Positions 52,158 through 60,563 of a DNA stretch of 64,000 nucleotides are shown here, piece after piece. Positions within the stretch are counted from its first letter, which is position 1. Each line of letters starts with the position of its first letter. The position numbers and the translations under genes were made by a program. The notes under the pieces were generated by a model. That model had not been told where the DNA came from, searched no databases, and was given only the letters and a program-made list of their open reading frames with translations. The DNA comes from Clostridia bacterium (GTDB taxonomy: Bacteria > Bacillota > Clostridia > Lachnospirales > Anaerotignaceae): positions 145,577-209,576 of the forward strand of contig JALFWW010000009.1 of assembly GCA_022786605.1 (NCBI GenBank), given 5' to 3'.

Positions 52158-52226
52158 TCACTTTGAATCTCTGAAAACACGGTAAAAATAAAAGTATGCA
52201 GTTGCAGCGAAATTATTCTGAATCAT
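52158..52226 (-). CDS. Phe/Tyr leader peptide (22 aa)
   Basis: The ORF starts at ATG 52226, about 28 bases after the likely transcription start, with AAAGGG before it. It reads MIQNNFAATAYFYFYRVF and then RDSK: Tyr-Phe-Tyr-Phe-Tyr in a row, and in total 4 Phe and 3 Tyr in 22 residues. The stop codon lies in the antiterminator arm. Scarcity of charged Phe or Tyr tRNA would stall the ribosome and allow antitermination. Confidence 0.82.
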   Translation of the reverse strand: MIQNNFAATAYFYFYRVFRDSK

Positions 52227-52578
52227 AATACGCAACCCTTTCGTTTGGTTATTTTTTCTCATACTATCACAAAGGATTGCCAATGTAAACCCCCAACATA
52301 GAAAAAGGCACGCTTCTATGAAACCTGTCCAAAAATAAAAAATCCTCTGCAAAAATCCCGTCACTTTGCACGCCTCAGAAAAACACCTGTCTTTTTTCAC
52401 AAAGAAATGTACTATTTTTTGTGCATGTTTTATGGAGTCTATATCTTTCTCCCATTTTCCCCATTGGTTATTTTTTAAGTATTTTTCAGGCACCCTCTTG
52501 GGTTTGTCCTTCTCTGACAAACGAGTCCTTTTGTTTGTACCTTTGCTAAAAACAGAAAACAGGATACCCTTAGGAGCA

Positions 52579-52679
52579 TCTTCATAAGAAAACAAAGAAA
52601 GCCGAAATCCCCAGCATTATAGACGATTTCAGCTTTCTTATATTATAAAAATGATATTGGATACCGCTTCTTTTGAAGA
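52579..52679 (-). repeat. 101-bp dispersed repeat, copy A (hydrogenase terminator inside)
   Basis: Ends are near-inverted repeats: TCTTCATAAGAA and TTCTTTTGAAGA. The reverse complement aligns end to end, same length, with 57674-57774: identical TCTTCAAAAGAA at one end, ATAAGAAAG in the middle, CTTTGTTTTCTTATGAAGA at the other. Inside, GAAAGCTGAAATC pairs with GATTTCGGCTTTC followed by T-rich DNA, a terminator for the hydrogenase operon. Confidence 0.75.
52595..52645 (-). terminator. Hydrogenase operon terminator (within copy A)
   Basis: On the - strand a stem of about 13 pairs (GAAAGCTGAAATC with GATTTCGGCTTTC) is followed by TTTGTTTTC. It lies about 130 bases after the hydA stop. Confidence 0.75.
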
Positions 52680-52770
52680 TAATCAGCGTAATTCCCCTTA
52701 AGAAACCTAGGAAAAGAAAAACCGATATGTTCTTAAAGGAGACTGACTTAAGGTATCCCAACGCATTTTC

Positions 52771-54504
52771 TCATTCTGACTCTCTTGGCATTTTCCAAGC
52801 TGTATGATCTGTATGGAGCAAATGATGTGCTTTTTCTCCCAGAGGTTCTCCCAGAAAATCTTTGTACAACGCCTGTACAGCCGGATTTTCATGGCTGAAA
52901 CGCAGGTTTGCGATATCATCCAGGAAATACAGGTGATTTCCACGCCGTTCTGCCTGTTCCAGTCCATCTTTGATGGGCTGACCGCCGCCGCCGGCACAAC
53001 CGCCGGGACAAGCCATGATTTCCACAAAGTCATAATGGGCTTTGCCTTTCCGCAGGGCTTTCACCAGTTTTCTGGCATTGCCCAATCCGCTGGCAACAGC
53101 CACCCGCAGGGTTTTGCCTGCCAATTCGAATTCCGCTTCTCTCCAGCCATCCTGTCCACGGACATTCTGAAAAGCGTCAGGCGCCGCATTTTCGCCGTTT
53201 ACCAGATAATACGCACTGCGCAGAGCCGCTTCCATAACGCCGCCGGTAACACCGAAAATGACGCCAGCACCGGTCGCTTCTCCGATGGGATCATCAAAGG
53301 GTGTGCTTTCCAGCAGATCAGGACGGATATGTTCTGCCCGCAGCATCCGCACAAATTCTCTGGTAGTCAGCACCAAATCCACATCTCTTCCTGTTCCCGC
53401 GTCGTTCATGGTAGGCAGGATGTTTTCGCTCTTTTTGGCAATACAAGGCATGATGGACACGCTGAACACATCTTCTTTGGCAATCCCCAGTTTTCCAGCG
53501 TAATATGCCTTCACAACCGCCCCAAACATCTGCTGAGGAGATTTTGCCGTAGAAAGGCATTCTGTCATATCAGGATACTGACTTTTCATAAACCGTACCC
53601 ATGCAGGACAGCAGGATGTGAACATGGGATACTGATGTTCTCCTTCACTCAGGCGGCGCAGCAGTTCACTGCCTTCTTCCATAATGGTCAGGTCTGCCGC
53701 AAAGTCTGTGTCAAAGACATAATCCACACCCATCATCTTCAACGCTGTCACAATTTTGCCAACGTCCGCATCTTCCTGAGAAAGACCCATTTCTTCTCCC
53801 CAGGAAGCCCTTACCGCCGGCGCAACCTGCACAATGACTTTTTTCTTGGGATTTGCCAGGGCAGCAAAGAAGGGTTCTGTATCATCCCGTTCACTCAATG
53901 CCCCTACTGGACAGTGCGTCACACACTGCCCGCAGAAAGAACAGTCAGAGTCCATGATACGGTTATTATATGCAACGTCGACGGTGGTTCTGGCACCAGT
54001 ACCTTCTACGTCCCAGATATGCAGATCCTGTACCTTATCGCAGATCTGGATACAACGCATACACTTGATACACTTGGAAGCATCTCTGATCAAAGGAGAA
54101 CGAGGGCTCCACTGATAAGGAGGCACCTGCATTTCATAGGGCTGACGACGAATGTCCAGATCGTTGGCAATGGTCTGCAATGTACAGTTGCCGCTGCGCA
54201 CGCACATGGTACATTTGCTGTCATGCTGAGAAAGGATCAGTTCCACATTGGTCTTTCTGACTTCTCTGACTCTGGGGCTGTTTGTATGGACCACCATGCC
54301 CTCACTGACGATATTATTGCAGGAGGAAACGAGTTTGTCCACGCCTTCCACTTCCACAACACAGACACGACATGCGCCGATTTCGTTGATGTCTTTCAAA
54401 TAACACAGACTAGGCACATGAATCCCCGCAGCTCTTGCCGCTTCCAGAATGGTGGTATTTTCTTTTACTTGTACTTGTTTTCCATCTATGGTCAGATTTA
54501 CCAT
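52771..54504 (-). CDS. hydA: [FeFe]-hydrogenase catalytic subunit, NADH-dependent (group A) type
   Basis: 577 aa. N-terminal 2Fe-2S ferredoxin domain (LCYLKDINEIGACRVCVVEV), His/Cys cluster (CTMCVRSGNC), two 4Fe-4S motifs (CIKCMRCIQIC, CSFCGQCVTHCP), then the H-cluster motifs FTSCCPAWVRFMK, SIMPCIAKKSE and EIMACPGGCAGGGGQP. It makes or uses H2. Its start overlaps the upstream flavoprotein gene, so the two likely form one complex. Confidence 0.96.
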   Translation of the reverse strand: MVNLTIDGKQVQVKENTTILEAARAAGIHVPSLCYLKDINEIGACRVCVVEVEGVDKLVSSCNNIVSEGMVVHTNSPRVREVRKTNVELILSQHDSKCTMCVRSGNCTLQTIANDLDIRRQPYEMQVPPYQWSPRSPLIRDASKCIKCMRCIQICDKVQDLHIWDVEGTGARTTVDVAYNNRIMDSDCSFCGQCVTHCPVGALSERDDTEPFFAALANPKKKVIVQVAPAVRASWGEEMGLSQEDADVGKIVTALKMMGVDYVFDTDFAADLTIMEEGSELLRRLSEGEHQYPMFTSCCPAWVRFMKSQYPDMTECLSTAKSPQQMFGAVVKAYYAGKLGIAKEDVFSVSIMPCIAKKSENILPTMNDAGTGRDVDLVLTTREFVRMLRAEHIRPDLLESTPFDDPIGEATGAGVIFGVTGGVMEAALRSAYYLVNGENAAPDAFQNVRGQDGWREAEFELAGKTLRVAVASGLGNARKLVKALRKGKAHYDFVEIMACPGGCAGGGGQPIKDGLEQAERRGNHLYFLDDIANLRFSHENPAVQALYKDFLGEPLGEKAHHLLHTDHTAWKMPRESE

Positions 54505-56333
54505 TTTTCCACCCTCCCTCCTTTGAAGTTGCCATAGCCGTAATGGTCACACCGCAGACAGCGGCAGCTTTCCTGCATGGCTTCTTCGTGGGTCAAGCCG
54601 CATTCAATTAAATTAAAGTCATGGTTTCTTTCACCTGCACTGCGTTCTGTGGTGTTCACTCTGCCGCCGGCAGGCATCGCGTTGAGCCGTACGGGCGGAA
54701 TCTCCACATCCACTGTAATCTGATGATTGAAGCCCAAATATTCATCAATATTAGCAGCCGCAACTTTACCAGCCGCAATGGCACGAATGACCGTCGCGGG
54801 ACCTGTTACGCAGTCACCGCCTGCAAATACGCCATCAATATTCTCCACGTCGCTGCTTGCCATAGCATCAATAACGCCACGTTTGATGGGCACGCCGTAT
54901 TCTTCGAAAGGCTGTGTTTCAATACCCTGTCCAATGGCAACGATGATGATGTCACAGGGGATACGCACAGGGGGTGCGTCCGCAGGCATGGGACGAGGTC
55001 TGCCGCCACTGTCCATGGGACCTACGATCTGAGGCTGTGCCCACAGTGCTGTTACATTATCGTCCTCATCGCCGGAAATCCGCAAAGGCGCATGCATACA
55101 CATGATTTCGCAGCCTTCTCCCAGTGCGCCTTCGATTTCATCAGGCAGGGCTGTCATATCCACTTTTCTTCTGCGGTATACGCAGGTAACGCTTTCCGCT
55201 CCCAGACGTTTCGCACTTCTGGTACAGTCCATAGCTACATTGCCGCCGCCAACAACAACCACCCGTTTTTTTCGGAAATCCGGCAGAGCGCCGTCGCCAA
55301 TGCTGCGCAGCATCTGTACCGCAGACATGACACCACGTTTGTCCTCACCTTCGATGCCGATTTTTTTATCGCTCTGGGCACCAATGGAAATATAAATACA
55401 GTCAAAATCCGCCTTCAGCTGGGGCAGTGTCACGTCTTTGCCCACTTCCACCCCTGTATGTACAGTAATGCCTGTGGAAAGGATGGCTTCCAAGTCCTCA
55501 TCCAGCCTTTCTCTGGGCAAACGATAACTGGGAATACCATAACGGAGCATACCACCCAATCTTTTATGTTTTTCAAATACTTCCACATGATGTCCCATCA
55601 GTGCCAGATAATACGCCGCACTCAAGCCACCGGGACCGCCGCCCAGAATGACAACTTTCTTTCCTGTGGATTCCGCGCAGGGAGGCGTCGGCACCACGCC
55701 GGCATTGTCCACCGCATACCGTTTCAAAGCACGAATGTTGATGGCGTCGTCCACCATATTTCTGCGGCACCGCGCTTCACAGGGATGTTCACAAACCATG
55801 GCACAGGATGCCACAAAAGGATTGTCCTTTCGAATGAGTCGTACAGCATCCCCATAGCGTTCATGGGAAACCAGAGCAATATATCCCGGAATATCCACAT
55901 TTGCCGGACAGAGCGCCACACAGGGCACTGGCTGATAAATGTTGAACAGACAACGCTTGTTATGAATGTGTTCCAGATAATCATCCCGGAACCCTAATAC
56001 CCCTCGCAATACCATTTCTGCCGCCTCTGTTCCAATGGCACAGTCAGCGGAATTTTTGATGACACGAGCGGTTTTTTCAATGAGCTGCAAATCCTCCTCG
56101 CTGCCTTTGCCGTCCAAAACTTTCTCCAACAGTACCTGCAGCTGTCCCAGACCAACACGACAGGGAACACATTTCCCACAAGTCTGGGCGTGACACAGCT
56201 TCAGGAAAGCCGATGCCATATCCACAGGACAGAGCCCGGGAGGACTGGCAATGATCCTACGTTCTACATCCCGATAAAGCCCTTCCACAACGGTCTGCGC
56301 CTTATTGGGTGTGATGATACTCAATCTGCTCAT
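54498..56333 (-). CDS. NuoF-type Fe-S domain fused to GltD-like NAD(P)/FAD oxidoreductase
   Basis: ATG 56333 follows AAGGAGG. 611 aa. Residues 1-120 match the C-terminal 4Fe-4S part of NuoF/HydB (CGKCVPCRVGLGQL); then a GltD-like part: N-terminal Cys cluster (PCVALCPANVDIPGYI, CEHPCEARCRR), FAD loop (VVILGGGPGGLSAAYYLALMG), NAD(P) loop (VVVVGGGNVAMDCTRSAKRLG), and GVFAGGDCVTGPATVI. It should feed electrons from NAD(P)H to HydA. Confidence 0.92.
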   Translation of the reverse strand: MSRLSIITPNKAQTVVEGLYRDVERRIIASPPGLCPVDMASAFLKLCHAQTCGKCVPCRVGLGQLQVLLEKVLDGKGSEEDLQLIEKTARVIKNSADCAIGTEAAEMVLRGVLGFRDDYLEHIHNKRCLFNIYQPVPCVALCPANVDIPGYIALVSHERYGDAVRLIRKDNPFVASCAMVCEHPCEARCRRNMVDDAINIRALKRYAVDNAGVVPTPPCAESTGKKVVILGGGPGGLSAAYYLALMGHHVEVFEKHKRLGGMLRYGIPSYRLPRERLDEDLEAILSTGITVHTGVEVGKDVTLPQLKADFDCIYISIGAQSDKKIGIEGEDKRGVMSAVQMLRSIGDGALPDFRKKRVVVVGGGNVAMDCTRSAKRLGAESVTCVYRRRKVDMTALPDEIEGALGEGCEIMCMHAPLRISGDEDDNVTALWAQPQIVGPMDSGGRPRPMPADAPPVRIPCDIIIVAIGQGIETQPFEEYGVPIKRGVIDAMASSDVENIDGVFAGGDCVTGPATVIRAIAAGKVAAANIDEYLGFNHQITVDVEIPPVRLNAMPAGGRVNTTERSAGERNHDFNLIECGLTHEEAMQESCRCLRCDHYGYGNFKGGRVEKW

Positions 56334-56614
56334 ATCGCACCTCCTTATCATACGTTTGCCTGATGAAAAAAGTGTGCCTTTCCAGAAATATTTTTTTCGT
56401 CTTTACTTTCTGGATGCGGCACTTTCTCAGGCACAGGTTTTTATTTTGTCAACCAACAACCTGTCTTGCCAAAACCTTTTCAGAACATAATGTCTTTTTC
56501 AGCAAACAAAACAAGGATGTTTTCACACTTTTGCATCAAACTACAACCATAAAATATGACTCTTTTCCTCGTTTGTATTTATAATTATACCATAAGATAT
56601 CCTTTTATCCTAAT
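56334..56614 (-). promoter_or_regulatory. Hydrogenase operon leader with extended -10 promoter and possible attenuator
   Basis: On the - strand, TGG-TATAAT (-10 at 56584-56589) gives a start near 56577, leaving a leader of about 240 nt. The leader folds ACAGGTT/AACCTGT and ends in a terminator-like hairpin (56422-56374) with T-run. No leader peptide or known riboswitch was recognised. No gene otherwise. Confidence 0.6.
56365..56422 (-). terminator. Putative attenuator terminator before the hydrogenase genes
   Basis: On the - strand, GTGCC-gca-TCCAGAAA pairs with TTTCTGGA-aa-GGCAC (5 plus 8 pairs, small internal loop), followed by ACTTTTTT. It lies some 30 bases upstream of ATG 56333, so must be conditional or leaky. 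Confidence 0.75.
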
Positions 56615-56647
56615 AAAAAAGGAATCCTTTCATACATCAGGATTCCT
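56615..56647 (-). terminator. Terminator of the lipoprotein gene
   Basis: AGGAATCCT pairs with AGGATTCCT around a ten-base loop and leads into a T-run on the - strand, 12 bases after the gene end. Confidence 0.88.
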
Positions 56648-56658
56648 CATATATTGTA

Positions 56659-57579
56659 TCATGCTTTTTCCTTCCATGTAAAGATTCTTGTTTCCTCGTC
56701 ATAGGCATAGCCTTCCGCTGCCAACACCTCCTGCAGATCGTTCAGAGCGGCATACAGCTTTTCGCCGTCATAAACACAGCTGATGCGCATCCCTTCTCCT
56801 GTCAGCACATAACCAGAGATCAGCCGCTTGTCCAGAAAATCCCCTGAAATTCTCGTTTGCGGCACCTGATAATCATCTCCAGCCCCTTCCTGATGCATAT
56901 GCAGGATACCTTTATGCAGCGCGAAAGACAAACCCATGTTTTCTGCCAATTCCGGCAGACTTACATATTCCTCCGAAAAAGATTCCTTTGTGAAAGGAAT
57001 GTCATCTGTAAATACTTTCTCAAAAAGCATACATCCCCAAGGTGTCCGTAAAGGCATGGTTGGACGCAGGGGATATAAATCCCATTCTCCTTCCACTTCC
57101 TCTTTCTTTTCAATCAGATAAACACCATAACGTGTCTGCTGTAATTGTTCTGCATTTTCCCATATGCCGCTGTAAGTCATATAAGACTGTTCCGGCTCAT
57201 TCCCAATCAGGCTTTCCACAGCCACCATCAATTCTCCGTTGATGACTTTCGTTGGAACCAGCATTCCATTGCAGTACACATGATGCTTTTCGGCATCATC
57301 ATGTATGACGATTTCTTCTTTCTCCACCGTTTTCATACCAGGTGCCAGCGGATACAGCACCCAGTGCGTTTCCAGACTGCCCGTCATTTTGTCTCCTCTC
57401 TGCAACGCAAAGCCATAATCCTGTAGCCCTTCCACGGATATCCAATGTTTTTCCTCTGTTTCTGTTGTTGTTACTTCTGCGCCGTCAATGGTAATGGATA
57501 TAGAATCGCCACAGCCGCTCAACCCCAAAACACATAGAACAGTCAACAGAAAATAGAAATGTTTTCCCCAACTTCTCAT
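56659..57579 (-). CDS. Lipoprotein with copper-amine-oxidase-N-like repeats
   Basis: 306 aa. The N-terminus has a signal peptide with lipobox (LCVLGLSGCGDS), so it is membrane-anchored outside. The rest contains several copper-amine-oxidase-N-like segments (SLIGNEPEQSYMTYSGIW; YVSLPELAENMGLSFALHKGILHM; LYAALNDLQEVLAAEGYAYDEETRIFTW), a stalk-type fold. Function unknown. Confidence 0.8.
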   Translation of the reverse strand: MRSWGKHFYFLLTVLCVLGLSGCGDSISITIDGAEVTTTETEEKHWISVEGLQDYGFALQRGDKMTGSLETHWVLYPLAPGMKTVEKEEIVIHDDAEKHHVYCNGMLVPTKVINGELMVAVESLIGNEPEQSYMTYSGIWENAEQLQQTRYGVYLIEKKEEVEGEWDLYPLRPTMPLRTPWGCMLFEKVFTDDIPFTKESFSEEYVSLPELAENMGLSFALHKGILHMHQEGAGDDYQVPQTRISGDFLDKRLISGYVLTGEGMRISCVYDGEKLYAALNDLQEVLAAEGYAYDEETRIFTWKEKA

Positions 57580-57910
57580 TTCTTCCTCCTAAAAAATAAC
57601 AATGCCCCCAAAGCAATCTCCCCTTAAGAAAACATTATTTTTCCTCCATGCCGAAAGGGAGCTGCGACGGATGTCTTCAAAAGAAAACATTGCTGATAAA
57701 AACCTATCTAAAATAAGAAAGGTAAACCTCTTTGTACCACGAAGATTTCTGCCTTCTTTGTTTTCTTATGAAGAAGCCCAACACATAGTTCTGCTTTCAC
57801 TATATGCCCACTTGTCCACTCTGTCAAGTCAGCATATTTGACAGGTTTTTCCGATTATGCTATGATTTCTGCGAAAAAAACGATTTTATGAAACAAAAGG
57901 AGTTTATATC
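57580..57910 (+). promoter_or_regulatory. Region before the dehydrogenase pair: repeat copy B, then promoter with operator
   Basis: Contains the 101-bp repeat copy B and then a strong promoter: TTGACA (57838-57843), 17 bp, TATGAT (57861-57866). CTGTCAA (57821-57827) and TTGACAG (57838-57844) make an inverted repeat covering the -35, likely an operator. No gene in the 331 bases. Confidence 0.8.
57674..57774 (+). repeat. 101-bp dispersed repeat, copy B
   Basis: Starts TCTTCAAAAGAA and ends TTCTTATGAAGA, imperfect inverted ends. Same length as copy A (52579-52679) in opposite orientation, with matched ends and middle. Together they resemble a small MITE-like family; more copies outside the window would prove it. 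Confidence 0.75.
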
Positions 57911-59113
57911 ATGCTTTTGCCAAGAAAAATATACTGCCGAGCGTTTCAGGAAGTTTTCCATATGGCAATTCCATTTCTGCCTTACCGAAAACCGGCTTTG
58001 CTCCATCATACAGACGCATTGGTTCCCCTATTCCAGCGAAAAGGCATTTCCCGCATCTTGCTGGTAACAGACCCTATCGTGCGTTTCAATCAAATTACCC
58101 AGCCCTTGGAAAGGGCTTTGCTGCAGGCAGGCATGAGCTGTATCGTTTATGACCAGACTGTATCCAATCCCACCACAGATCAAGTGGAAGAAGCCCGCGC
58201 ACTGTACAACGCCCATCACTGTCAGGCAATCATCGGCTTTGGCGGCGGTTCTTCCATGGACTGCGCCAAAGCTGTAGGCGCACGGATTGCCCGCCCTAGA
58301 AAAACACTGGACAAAATGGAAGGCATATTGCAGGTATGGAAAAAGCTCCCTCTCCTCATTGCCATCCCCACCACCGCAGGCACAGGCAGTGAAACCACAC
58401 TGGCGGCAGTCATCACCGACAGCCGTACCCGGCACAAATATCCCATCAATGACTTTGTACTGATTCCAAGATATGCTGTTCTGGACCCAGAAGTCACAAG
58501 AGGGCTGCCTCCTGCCGTTACAGCAACCACAGGTATGGACGCATTGACCCATGCTGTTGAAGCTTTTATCGGCGGTTCTACCACAAAAGAAACCAGACAT
58601 GATGCCATCAGTGCCGTAAAACTGATTTTCACTTATTTGCCCAAAGCCTATGCCGATGGAAATGATATGAACGCACGCAGACACATGCTCCACGCGGCTT
58701 ATTTTGCCGGAAACGCTTTCAGCAAGTCTTATGTAGGCTATGTTCATGCCGTTGCCCATTCCTTAGGCGGACGCTACAATACGCCCCACGGACTTGCCAA
58801 CGCCGTATTACTGCCCTATGTTTTACAGGCTTATGGCAGACACGCTTACCGAAAACTCCATCGTCTGGCTGTGGTTATTGGCATTTCAGACCCCATGGAA
58901 AGCCATAGAGCCGGTGCGGAAAAGTTCATACAAGCAGTACGGGACTTGCAGGATTTACTGGATATCCCCAGAAAACTGCCGGAAATACGCGCGGAGGATA
59001 TTCCATCTCTTGCCAAAAAAGCGGATCACGAAGCCAATCCCCTGTATCCCGTTCCCAAGCTCATGAACGCAAAGGAATTACAGCGTTTTTACTATGATAT
59101 TATGGAGGAGTAA
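57911..59113 (+). CDS. Iron-containing alcohol dehydrogenase
   Basis: ATG 57911 follows AAAGGAG. 400 aa with GFGGGSSMDCAKAVGA (NAD), PTTAGTGSETTLAAVI, GMDALTHAVEA and the metal-ligand His in VGYVHAVAHSLGG and YNTPHGLANAVLLP. Oxidises alcohol or reduces aldehyde; paired with the next gene. Confidence 0.95.
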   Translation: MLLPRKIYCRAFQEVFHMAIPFLPYRKPALLHHTDALVPLFQRKGISRILLVTDPIVRFNQITQPLERALLQAGMSCIVYDQTVSNPTTDQVEEARALYNAHHCQAIIGFGGGSSMDCAKAVGARIARPRKTLDKMEGILQVWKKLPLLIAIPTTAGTGSETTLAAVITDSRTRHKYPINDFVLIPRYAVLDPEVTRGLPPAVTATTGMDALTHAVEAFIGGSTTKETRHDAISAVKLIFTYLPKAYADGNDMNARRHMLHAAYFAGNAFSKSYVGYVHAVAHSLGGRYNTPHGLANAVLLPYVLQAYGRHAYRKLHRLAVVIGISDPMESHRAGAEKFIQAVRDLQDLLDIPRKLPEIRAEDIPSLAKKADHEANPLYPVPKLMNAKELQRFYYDIMEE

Positions 59114-59116
59114 ACC

Positions 59117-60502
59117 ATGAATAAATCAGACACTATCCATTTGATACAAAAACAAAAGGCTTTTTTCGCCACTGGGAAAACCCATTCCCTTGCCTTTCGC
59201 ATGCACGCACTGGCAATGCTGAAAAGAACCATTGAAATCCATGAAAAAGAAATCCATGCCGCATTGGAAGCAGACTTGGGCAAAAGCCCCTTTGAAAGTT
59301 ATATGTGCGAAACAGGCATGTGTCTGGCGGAAATCACTTATCAGATGAAACATCTGAAAAAATTTGCTTCTCCCAGACGGGTAAAAACCCCTCTGTCCCA
59401 GTTCCCTGCAAAAAGTTATGTGCAGCCCAGCCCTTACGGTGTCACACTGATTATGAGTCCATGGAACTATCCCTTTCTGCTGACCATTGAGCCACTGGTG
59501 GACGCACTGGCAGCGGGGAATACAGCTGTTGTAAAGCCCAGCGCCTATTCCCCTTATACATCCGCACTGATACAGGAATTGCTGGAAGAATGTTTTGACC
59601 CCGCCTATGTGGCTGTTGTCACTGGCGGCAGAAAAGAAAACAGCTTCCTTTTGGAACAGAACTTTGACTATATTTTTTTCACAGGCAGCCAGGCTGTAGG
59701 AAAAGAAGTCCTTCGCCACGCCGCGGAATATCTAACTCCTGTCACACTGGAATTGGGCGGCAAAAGCCCTTGTATCGTGGACAGCACTGCCAATGTGAAA
59801 CTGGCAGCCAAACGCATTGTATTCGGCAAATTTTTGAATTGCGGTCAAACATGTGTAGCACCTGATTACATCTATTGTCATGAAAGCAAAAAAGAAGAAC
59901 TGGTCAGCGAACTGAAAAAACAAATCATGAAGCAGTTCGGGGAACATCCTCTGGAAAATCCAAATTATGGCAAGATTATCAACGAAAAACATTTTCAGCG
60001 TCTGCAAAATCTGCTCCACGCTTCTCAGCATGTTTGGGGCAGTCAGTCCGATGCCAGTGAGCTGCGTATCGCACCTGCCGTTTTAGATAAAGTTACTTGG
60101 GACGATGCTGTTATGCAGGAAGAAATCTTTGGTCCTTTGCTTCCCATACTGACTTATCGTCATATGCGGGATGTGATGCAGACCATCAACGCAAAACCTC
60201 ATCCCCTTGCCCTGTATCTGTTCTCTGAAAATCCCAAAACCATCAGAGCCATTACAAAACATTGTCAGTTCGGCGGCGGTTGTGTCAATGATACCATCAT
60301 CCATCTGGCAACCAGTGAAATGGGCTTCGGCGGTGTAGGTGCCAGCGGTATGGGGTCTTACCACGGAAAAGCAGGCTTTGATACATTCTCCCATTTCAAA
60401 AGTATCGTTAATAAAAAGACATGGCTGGATCTGCCTATGCGCTATCAGCCTTATCAAGACCTTTATGCATCTATGATTCGTATGTTTTTAAAACAAATAT
60501 AA
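59117..60502 (+). CDS. Aldehyde dehydrogenase
   Basis: 461 aa with the ALDH signatures PWNYPFLLTIEPLVDALAAGN, FFTGSQAVGKEVLRHAA, VTLELGGKSP (Glu) and NCGQTCVAPDY (active Cys). The length and hydrophobic C-terminus fit class 3-like fatty/aromatic aldehyde dehydrogenases. Coupled to the alcohol dehydrogenase with 3 bases between; the pair would interconvert alcohol, aldehyde and acid. Confidence 0.95.
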   Translation: MNKSDTIHLIQKQKAFFATGKTHSLAFRMHALAMLKRTIEIHEKEIHAALEADLGKSPFESYMCETGMCLAEITYQMKHLKKFASPRRVKTPLSQFPAKSYVQPSPYGVTLIMSPWNYPFLLTIEPLVDALAAGNTAVVKPSAYSPYTSALIQELLEECFDPAYVAVVTGGRKENSFLLEQNFDYIFFTGSQAVGKEVLRHAAEYLTPVTLELGGKSPCIVDSTANVKLAAKRIVFGKFLNCGQTCVAPDYIYCHESKKEELVSELKKQIMKQFGEHPLENPNYGKIINEKHFQRLQNLLHASQHVWGSQSDASELRIAPAVLDKVTWDDAVMQEEIFGPLLPILTYRHMRDVMQTINAKPHPLALYLFSENPKTIRAITKHCQFGGGCVNDTIIHLATSEMGFGGVGASGMGSYHGKAGFDTFSHFKSIVNKKTWLDLPMRYQPYQDLYASMIRMFLKQI

Positions 60503-60563
60503 AAAGAACCGGAATCTGTGAACTGAACCCAAAAAGTTAGACAATATTTTCAAATTAAAATAT

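Larger units (their letters stand above)
51996..52289 (-). promoter_or_regulatory. Leader of the aromatic operon: promoter, leader peptide, attenuator
   Basis: On the - strand: -35 TTTACA (52284-52289), 17 bp, -10 TAGTAT (52261-52266); a 22-codon leader ORF (52226-52158); an antiterminator arm GAATTTTACTG (52159-52149) overlapping the leader stop; its partner CAGTGAAATTC (52090-52080), which overlaps the terminator hairpin; terminator (52097-52056); then aroF RBS and start. These parts and their order match ribosome-mediated transcription attenuation. Confidence 0.82.
52290..52770. other. Intergenic region, no gene supported
   Basis: Between the aromatic promoter and the hydrogenase gene. 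AT-rich, many stops. It contains the hydrogenase operon terminator and one copy of a 101-bp repeat (52579-52679). From 52300 to 52570 I see no convincing gene or RNA element; open frames here lack ribosome sites. Confidence 0.7.

Noticed and set aside
52021..52260. T-box riboswitch before the aromatic operon
   Set aside because: I looked for the T-box core (AGGGTGGNACCGCG on the - strand) and did not find it; leader peptide and attenuator explain the region better.
52227..52595. 145-aa open frame ending in the leader peptide
   Set aside because: Upstream of ATG 52226 it crosses the promoter and AT-rich spacer; only the last 22 codons have a credible start and function.
56352..56614. Known riboswitch in the hydrogenase leader
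   Set aside because: I could not match any known aptamer core; only the hairpins are supported.
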